Source: Novosphingobium sp. MD-1 | GTDB taxonomy: Bacteria; Pseudomonadota; Alphaproteobacteria; Sphingomonadales; Sphingomonadaceae | DNA: 64,000 bases | Reading direction: 5' to 3' | Assembly: GCF_001014975.1 (NCBI RefSeq) | Contig: NZ_BBXA01000030.1 | Coordinates: 265,501-329,500 of the forward strand | Shown here: piece after piece, positions 59,491 through 64,000 of the stretch | Numbering within the stretch: the stretch's first letter is position 1 | How the letters are laid out: each line of letters starts with the position of its first letter | Translations under genes and position numbers: made by a program | The notes under the pieces: model-generated | What the model saw: the letters and a program-made list of their open reading frames with translations, nothing else | Databases searched by the model: none | What the model was told of the DNA's origin: nothing

Positions 59491-59840
59491 GTGAAGCTCC
59501 GGTTGGAGGGGTGGTCACAGCGTTCTTGCGTTCGCTGTGTGTTCCACATGCATCTAGGAAATGTTCGTAGGAAAGTGTTGAGCGGCAATACCGTCTGGAG
59601 GTGGAAGGATGCGGACGCATCTTTTCCCGCTCAACGCATAAAATCGACGATAAGGACGTAAAGTCAGTCTTTTTGTGTCGGTGAACGCCGTCTCGGCAGC
59701 CGGGATTTGGCGACGACTCGGATAGAGGAACTGATTCGCCTCTAAACGAGATGTTCCATGTATGTTCTTTTCATTTTCCTACATGGGATGCTTCGCGATA
59801 TGCCTGCGAATCGCATCAGTGCAGATGCAAGGAGACAGCC
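59491..59840. promoter_or_regulatory. Divergent control region of the tra operon and the HTH gene
   Basis: 350 bp without a supported gene. Toward the tra side it holds GTTCGC (59530-59535) and GTTCCA (59541-59546), 11 bp apart, and a further GTTCGT at 59563, three turns from the first, plus TAGGAAA twice (59555-59561 and 59568-59574). Toward the HTH gene lies a second block (59753-59784). This is the presumed main promoter region of conjugation; the middle (59590-59750) shows nothing I recognise. Confidence 0.6.
59753..59786 (+). promoter_or_regulatory. GTTCYW repeat and inverted TAGGAAA motif upstream of the HTH gene
   Basis: GTTCCA (59753-59758), TGTAT, GTTCTT (59764-59769): the same 11-bp direct repeat. 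TTTTCCTACAT (59774-59784) is the reverse of the ATGTAGGAAAA seen at 2451 and 21623. CCATGTA (59756-59762) and TACATGG (59780-59786) also form an inverted repeat across the block. Confidence 0.55.
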
Positions 59841-60302
59841 ATGCACCATCCAACCACCGTTGCCAGACCGGCTAATCAAAGTCTGGCTCGCGTGCTCGCC
59901 CATGCGATCGATGCCGGCGGCAAACCCCGCCACAGGATTGCCAGTGAATGCGGGATGCACCGCGAGACCCTGCTTCGCGTAGCGCGTGGCGAGCGGCCTA
60001 TCGGGCTCGACGAAGCGGCACTAGTGCTCGCCGCCTGTGGAGCGCACCCCCTCGCGACCATGATCCTTGCTCTTGCCGGGCAAGAAGAGCTCGCTTGCGA
60101 GTGGATGCATGGCGAGATGGGCGAATTTCTCGAAGAGTTCTTCACCAGCCTCCCAGTCCATCTTCAGCGGACCCTGGGGCGGCGGATTGAGGATCTGCGG
60201 CCTCGGTGGGCCAACGGCACCTCACAGCTGGTGGCGCGAATGCTTGCCAAGCACATCGATGATTTTGTGGGCCGCGACATCGCGCTGGCGCTGTCGCGGT
60301 AG
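59841..60302 (+). CDS. HTH-type regulator upstream of the transfer operon
   Basis: 153 residues from the ATG at 59841, with AAGGAG 6 nt upstream. Residues 15-70 form a helix-turn-helix: SLARVLAHAIDAG, HRIASECGMHRETLLRVARG (split to stay short), ERPIGLDEAALVLAACG; the rest is helical (EEFFTSLPVHLQRTLGRRIEDL). Divergent from the pilin gene across a region of shared repeats, it is the best candidate regulator of the tra operon inside the window. Family name uncertain. Confidence 0.75.
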   Translation: MHHPTTVARPANQSLARVLAHAIDAGGKPRHRIASECGMHRETLLRVARGERPIGLDEAALVLAACGAHPLATMILALAGQEELACEWMHGEMGEFLEEFFTSLPVHLQRTLGRRIEDLRPRWANGTSQLVARMLAKHIDDFVGRDIALALSR

Positions 60303-60335
60303 CCTGAGAGTTCGGAGGGGACCGAACCCGAGCAA

Positions 60336-60587
60336 ATGAGATCAACAATGCCGCATGCAATACCAGATGAAATGCACACGCATCAACCGCCCGAAGCAGC
60401 GCCGCCGGCGAGGCTTTTGCGCCTGCCGGAAGTGATCGCCCGCGTCGGACTGCGCCGCTCCGCCATCTATCAGCGTATGAGCGAGGGGCGCTTCCCAAGG
60501 TCGCGATCGCTGGGGCCCAAATGTGCCGTATGGGTTGAGGCGGAAATTGACGAGTGGATCCGCGCCGTATCGCGAATGCAAACCTGA
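60336..60587 (+). CDS. AlpA-like DNA-binding protein
   Basis: 83 residues. The AlpA/MerR-like winged helix is clear: LLRLPEVIARVGLRRSAIYQ, RMSEGRFPRSRSLGPKCAVW, EAEIDEWI. AlpA proteins act as regulators or excisionases of integrative elements. Start uncertain: ATG 60336 or later in-frame ATGs at 60348 or 60372. Located at the boundary between transfer and catabolic genes, where an excisionase would be informative, but no integrase adjoins it in the window. Confidence 0.85.
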   Translation: MRSTMPHAIPDEMHTHQPPEAAPPARLLRLPEVIARVGLRRSAIYQRMSEGRFPRSRSLGPKCAVWVEAEIDEWIRAVSRMQT

Positions 60588-60989
60588 TCTTGTCGTGATC
60601 TATGTCGTCGGCACTTCTCGCGTCAGACCGCGATGATCATACACCATCAATCCGGCGCTTGCCCGTCCAGTGCAAATGTCTGCCGATGTGAGATCGCTCT
60701 CTGGTCTGTTGCTTTCTGGCTCCTAATGGACGGGAACTCGCCGGTTTTACGAAGAGGATGACTTACAGTTCGAGGAAGGTCAAAACTGCCTCTCGCGATC
60801 TCGCGCACTCAACGCGGGTATACTTGAATTACGAAAAATGGCACAAAAACTTGAAGGAGAGCTAGGTATGGTATACCAAGAGTCACGAGGTTTAGATTCG
60901 CGCTGGCCGGAAGGGATCATTCGTTGGTGCTCGAAGCTGACATCTTGCCGCATGACGGCTCTGACCGAATTCGGTCGCGAGGTGCTGCC
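60588..60989. other. Intergenic region at the transfer/catabolic boundary
   Basis: 402 bp without a gene, less GC-rich than its flanks. It contains the two GTATAC operators for the GntR regulator (60816-60878). I looked for a tRNA end, direct-repeat attachment site or insertion-sequence remnant and found none. Confidence 0.45.
60816..60878 (+). promoter_or_regulatory. Two candidate GntR operators
   Basis: GGGTATACTT (60816-60825) and the perfect palindrome TGGTATACCA (60869-60878), whose GTATAC centres lie 53 bp apart, about five helical turns. The second fits the FadR-subfamily pattern T-GT-N-AC-A. They precede the GntR gene at 60990, so autoregulation of the catabolic operon is likely. Confidence 0.55.
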
Positions 60990-61685
60990 ATGAGCAATGC
61001 AAGGACAAATGGAGGCGATTCGAACCCGGGAAGCTCTGATCTGCCCAAGTCGGTGGATGTCGCTTATCGAGCCTTGCGGGAATGGATTCTACAGGGGTCG
61101 CTCGTCGCTGGCCAGAGTTTGCCTGAGGCAGAATTAGCAGTTCGCATTGGTGTGAGCCGAACCCCTTTGCGTGAGGCGATTGGTCGGCTCAGTGCGGAAG
61201 GCCTTGTTGTCAAGGAGCGCTACCGAAAGCACGTGGTGGCCCAGTTCAACGAGGCTGACCGGATCGAAATCATGGAGTTGAAGGCGTTGATTGAGGGTCG
61301 TGCTGCGGCCCGTGCTGCATCGCGGCTCAATAGTTCCGAAATCGCCTCGCTGCGAGAACTTTCTAACCGGATGGAACGCGCCGTACGCGAGCTTGGTGAC
61401 GAGGCAAGGCCGATTTTCGACGAGTTGAATCGCGAGTTTCATGCGACCATCTGGCGGGCGGCGGACAGCCCGCGGGGCGAGCGCATCCTGGAGACCGCTC
61501 TGAACTCGCCCTTCAATGTCCTGGGTCGGCTCGATGCGACGCTCGCCCAATCCATGGAGCGGGCCTGCTGGTATCATCACGAGATTGTAAGCGCCTTCGA
61601 GGCTCGGGATTCCGAGCGGGCCCGCGCACAGATGGTGGCGCATGAACTCTCCCTCATTACCACCCATTTTCCGGAGCAGACATGA
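60990..61685 (+). CDS. GntR-family regulator (FadR/FCD subfamily)
   Basis: 231 residues from the ATG at 60990. N-terminal winged helix (AYRALREWILQGSLVAGQSL, AELAVRIGVSRTPLREAIGR) and a C-terminal FCD effector domain with RIEIMELKALIEGRAA, an N-R-E-F-H motif (about 148-152) and a W-Y-H-H-E motif near 192, the metal- and ligand-binding residues of FCD. Its stop overlaps the next gene by 4 bp, so it is cotranscribed with the dehydrogenases it presumably controls in response to an acid or sugar-acid intermediate. Confidence 0.93.
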   Translation: MSNARTNGGDSNPGSSDLPKSVDVAYRALREWILQGSLVAGQSLPEAELAVRIGVSRTPLREAIGRLSAEGLVVKERYRKHVVAQFNEADRIEIMELKALIEGRAAARAASRLNSSEIASLRELSNRMERAVRELGDEARPIFDELNREFHATIWRAADSPRGERILETALNSPFNVLGRLDATLAQSMERACWYHHEIVSAFEARDSERARAQMVAHELSLITTHFPEQT

Positions 61686-62452
61686 CCAGTCGAAAGCTTG
61701 AAGGTAAAGTCGCGATCCTGACTGGCGGAGCGCGCGGGATCGGTGTGCATTACAGCCGCGCGCTCGCGCAGGAAGGCGCGCGCGTGGCCATTTTCGACCT
61801 GGCCGACGGAGAAAACCTAGCGGCCGACATCAACTCTGTCGAAGGACGCGACGCCGCTCGTTTTTTCCGAGTGGATGTCAGCGACGAATCTGCTGTCAGG
61901 GCCGGGATTGCGAGCGTTGCAGCATGGGCTGGAGATGTTGGCATCCTTGTCAACAATGCGGCGGTGTTTGCCACCCTTGGCGACGTCAAAGTGACCGAAC
62001 TCGATGTCGATTTGTGGGATAAGGTGATGGCCGTCAATGTGCGCGGTCCATTTCTGATGGTGAAGCATGTTGCGCCGATGATGATCGGGAAGGGCGCAGG
62101 AAAGATCGTCAACATCTCGTCGGGCAGTGCCTATAAGGGCCTGCCCTTCATGTCTCATTACGTCACGTCGAAGGGCGCGATGTTAGGCTTCACTCGTGCT
62201 CTTGCCCGCGAGCTTGGTGCTCACAACCTTAACATCAACACGCTCGCGCCCGGTCTGATCATGTCGGATTCAATCAGCGCCAACCAGGAACATCTTGATA
62301 CGAACCGTGATCGCGTAGTCGCGAGCCGCGCTCTCAAGCGGGATGGCTATCCCGAAGACCTGCTCGGCGGGCTCATCTTCCTCTGCTCGTCGGACAGCGA
62401 CTTCATGACTGGGCAGACACTCCTCGTTGATGGCGGCTCGGTGAACATCTGA
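61682..62452 (+). CDS. Short-chain dehydrogenase/reductase (first of two)
   Basis: 256 residues. NAD(P)-binding TGGARGIG (about 15-22), an acidic residue after the second strand (VAIFDLADG) favouring NAD, NNAA (about 94-97), the catalytic serine in NISSGSAYKG, and Y-x3-K in HYVTSKGAM. C-terminal VDGGSVNI is typical. Substrate unknown; an alcohol or hydroxy intermediate of a catabolic pathway is likely, given the adjacent aldehyde dehydrogenase. Overlaps both neighbours. Confidence 0.95.
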   Translation: MTSRKLEGKVAILTGGARGIGVHYSRALAQEGARVAIFDLADGENLAADINSVEGRDAARFFRVDVSDESAVRAGIASVAAWAGDVGILVNNAAVFATLGDVKVTELDVDLWDKVMAVNVRGPFLMVKHVAPMMIGKGAGKIVNISSGSAYKGLPFMSHYVTSKGAMLGFTRALARELGAHNLNINTLAPGLIMSDSISANQEHLDTNRDRVVASRALKRDGYPEDLLGGLIFLCSSDSDFMTGQTLLVDGGSVNI

Positions 62453-63162
62453 TGGCAAATTTGAACGGCAAGGTTGCGCTAGTCACAGGCGGGGCTGCGG
62501 GTATCGGACGAGCAATTTCCGACCTGTTTTCTGCGATGGGCGCCAGAGTCGTGACTGCCGATCTGTCGAGCGAGGCCGATATTGCGTGCGACGTTGCCGA
62601 CGAGAGGCAGATCGAAGCGATGGTTTCTGGGGTTCTCGGTCGACATGGCCAACTGGATATCGCCGTCAATAACGCCGGCATTCTCGGTCCGCTCGGCAAA
62701 ATGTTGGCCGATGTCGAAGCAGCAGAATGGGATCGCGCGATGAACGTGAACCTCAAGGGCGTGTTTCTGTGCATGAAGCACGAACTGCGCGCGATGGCTG
62801 TCCAAGGATGCGGAACGATCATAAACCTATCTTCGGTCATGGGCTTTCTTGCAGCTCCGCGGAACCCTGCCTATTCGGCCGCAAAGCACGGCGTTCTCGG
62901 GCTCACCAAGGCGACAGCAGTGCAGTATGCGAGCCAGGGCATTCGTATCAATGCGATCTGCCCGGGACTGGTCGAAACAAACATGGCTGAAACGATCGTC
63001 ACTGACGATGCCCTGCCGAATTTTCCGAAGCCGTTCATTCCCATGGGGCGTTCCGCCACCCCTAGGGAGATTGCCGAGGTTGCGCTTTGGCTGGCGTCCG
63101 ATGCGTCGTCGTACCTGACCGGCGAGGCAATTGGTGCCGATGGCGGATGGCGCATCTTGTGA
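62452..63162 (+). CDS. Short-chain dehydrogenase/reductase (second of two)
   Basis: 236 residues, starting with an ATG that shares one base with the previous stop (TGATGG). TGGAAGIG nucleotide site, VTADLSSEAD with D at the NAD-selecting position, NNAG, catalytic serine in INLSSVMGF, Y-x3-K in AYSAAKHGV and a C-terminal GADGGWRIL. It is only moderately similar to its neighbour, so the pair probably catalyses different steps rather than being a recent duplication. Confidence 0.95.
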   Translation: MANLNGKVALVTGGAAGIGRAISDLFSAMGARVVTADLSSEADIACDVADERQIEAMVSGVLGRHGQLDIAVNNAGILGPLGKMLADVEAAEWDRAMNVNLKGVFLCMKHELRAMAVQGCGTIINLSSVMGFLAAPRNPAYSAAKHGVLGLTKATAVQYASQGIRINAICPGLVETNMAETIVTDDALPNFPKPFIPMGRSATPREIAEVALWLASDASSYLTGEAIGADGGWRIL

Positions 63163-63175
63163 GGTTCGCGTGACG

Positions 63176-64000
63176 ATGAAACTTGCTCGAAACTACATCG
63201 ACGGCAGTTGGCATGCCGGTTCTGGAACCATGGAAACGATCAACCCTTCCACAGGGGAAGTAGCCAGCGTGTTTTCGCCAGGCGATACGGACTGCGCCGA
63301 TGCAGCGGTGTCTGCAGCGCGGAGAGCTTTTGAACGCGGAGGATGGTCCAACAATCCCCGAAAGCGGGCGGCCGTCCTGCTGGCTATGGCCGATGCGATC
63401 GAACGCATCCGCGGCCAGCTTGTCGCGGTATCGGTATCGGAATGCGGCAAACGTACTGCAGAGATGGAGGGGGAGGTTGGCGCGGCCGTATCTGAACTTC
63501 GCTATTATGCCGGGGTAGCGCGAACGATCTTCGGCCGGGTCCAGGAGGTTGGCGAGGGTCAGCTTTCAATCTTCAGCCGCGAGCCGATCGGGGTGGCCGC
63601 GATCATCGTACCATGGAACGCACCGGTGACTCTGTTGGCACGCAGTCTTGGGCCAGCGCTGGCAGCGGGCTGTACTGTCGTGGTGAAGCCAGCGCCGCAA
63701 ACCTCGCTAACCAATGCCTTGATGATCGAGGCGATGGCAGCGGTTCCCGATTTGCCGCCTGGTGTGCTCAACTCGGTCAACGAAAACGGGCATGAGGTGG
63801 GGCAGGCCCTGGTGGTGCATCGAGAGGTCGATGCGATCAGTTTTACGGGCTCACGCCATACTGCGGGACGCATCTTTGAAGCCTCGGCCGCGACGCTCAA
63901 GCGCCTCAACCTCGAACTGGGCGGGAAAGCACCCGCTGTCGTTTTCGCCGACGCCGACCTGGGCCGCGCTCTGCCTGAGATCGTCCGTGGGGCCACGGCA
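63176..64000 (+). CDS. Aldehyde dehydrogenase, N-terminal part (cut by window edge)
   Basis: The frame opens at the ATG at 63176, 13 bp after the second dehydrogenase, and is open for 275 codons to the right edge. It starts MKLARNYIDGSWHAGSGT and continues with TINPSTGEVASVFSPGD, the classic class 2-like ALDH N-terminus. The NAD-binding parts are visible: VPWNAPVTLL, VVKPAPQTS, SFTGSRHTA, and the catalytic glutamate in LELGGKAPAVVF. The catalytic cysteine lies beyond the edge. It would oxidise an aldehyde produced by the dehydrogenases to an acid, using NAD. Confidence 0.95.
   Translation, partial: MKLARNYIDGSWHAGSGTMETINPSTGEVASVFSPGDTDCADAAVSAARRAFERGGWSNNPRKRAAVLLAMADAIERIRGQLVAVSVSECGKRTAEMEGEVGAAVSELRYYAGVARTIFGRVQEVGEGQLSIFSREPIGVAAIIVPWNAPVTLLARSLGPALAAGCTVVVKPAPQTSLTNALMIEAMAAVPDLPPGVLNSVNENGHEVGQALVVHREVDAISFTGSRHTAGRIFEASAATLKRLNLELGGKAPAVVFADADLGRALPEIVRGATA

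Noticed and set aside
60588-60989. Attachment site or tRNA gene at the element end
   Set aside because: No cloverleaf, CCA end or direct repeat could be recognised; only the GntR operators stand out.
61682-63162. Recent tandem duplication of the two short-chain dehydrogenases
   Set aside because: Shared residues are mostly the family motifs; the remaining sequence differs widely, so they are separate family members.

Overview
The window is about 64 kb of GC-rich alphaproteobacterial DNA. The small hypothetical families, the ArdC/ParB/SSB block and an F-type transfer operon of this gene order are typical of sphingomonad (Novosphingobium/Sphingobium-like) conjugative plasmids or integrative elements; that assignment is inference, because no rRNA or tRNA gene and no replication (RepA) or ParA gene lies inside the window. 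I see no CRISPR array and no insertion sequence.

Layout. 1-9.5 kb is accessory: the end of a gene cut by the left edge, a one-chain nucleotidyltransferase-HEPN protein, a lytic transglycosylase, a CHC2/Toprim primase-like protein, a giant methyltransferase-helicase of the strawberry-notch type, an Xre/RES toxin-antitoxin pair and a DUF6933 protein. 9.7-14.3 kb (minus strand) is a complete type II CBASS anti-phage operon: CD-NTase, Cap2 (E2-E1), Cap3 (JAB) and a nuclease-SAVED effector, all overlapping. 14.6-22.4 kb carries ParB-like, ArdC, DUF2493, SSB and several small unknown genes, mostly on the plus strand with individual hairpin-bearing leaders; it looks like the leading region of a conjugative element. 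22.8-28.5 kb holds a ribbon-helix-helix protein, the coupling protein TraD and a MobF relaxase, in the order trwA-trwB-trwC of R388.

28.6-30.7 kb is a control module: an S24/CI-like repressor with palindromic operators, a divergent small HTH protein, and a translationally coupled trio (SNase-like, DUF5818, DUF6961). 30.8-40.9 kb is a second large defence operon: a WYL regulator behind a perfect 9+9 bp inverted repeat, a SNF2-type helicase, a DUF4391 protein, and a type III-like Mod and Res pair. 41.4-59.5 kb (minus) is one long, tightly coupled F-type type IV secretion operon, traA-L-E-K-B-dsbC-V-C-(membrane protein)-trbI-(S26 peptidase)-W-U-trbC-N-F-H-G. After a small HTH gene and an AlpA-like gene, 61-64 kb changes character to a catabolic operon: GntR regulator, two short-chain dehydrogenases and an aldehyde dehydrogenase cut by the right edge.

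How it fits together. The element encodes its own mating apparatus, tools for surviving entry into a new host (ArdC, SSB, probably the methyltransferase-helicase) and defences against other elements (CBASS, Mod-Res-helicase operon, RES/Xre, MNT-HEPN). Two short sequence motifs recur in the intergenic regions of the transfer and control genes: an 11-bp-phased GTTCTY direct repeat and a TAGGAAA/CTAGGAA motif that also forms palindromes beside the S24 repressor. They suggest a shared control circuit and are the least-explained signal in the window.
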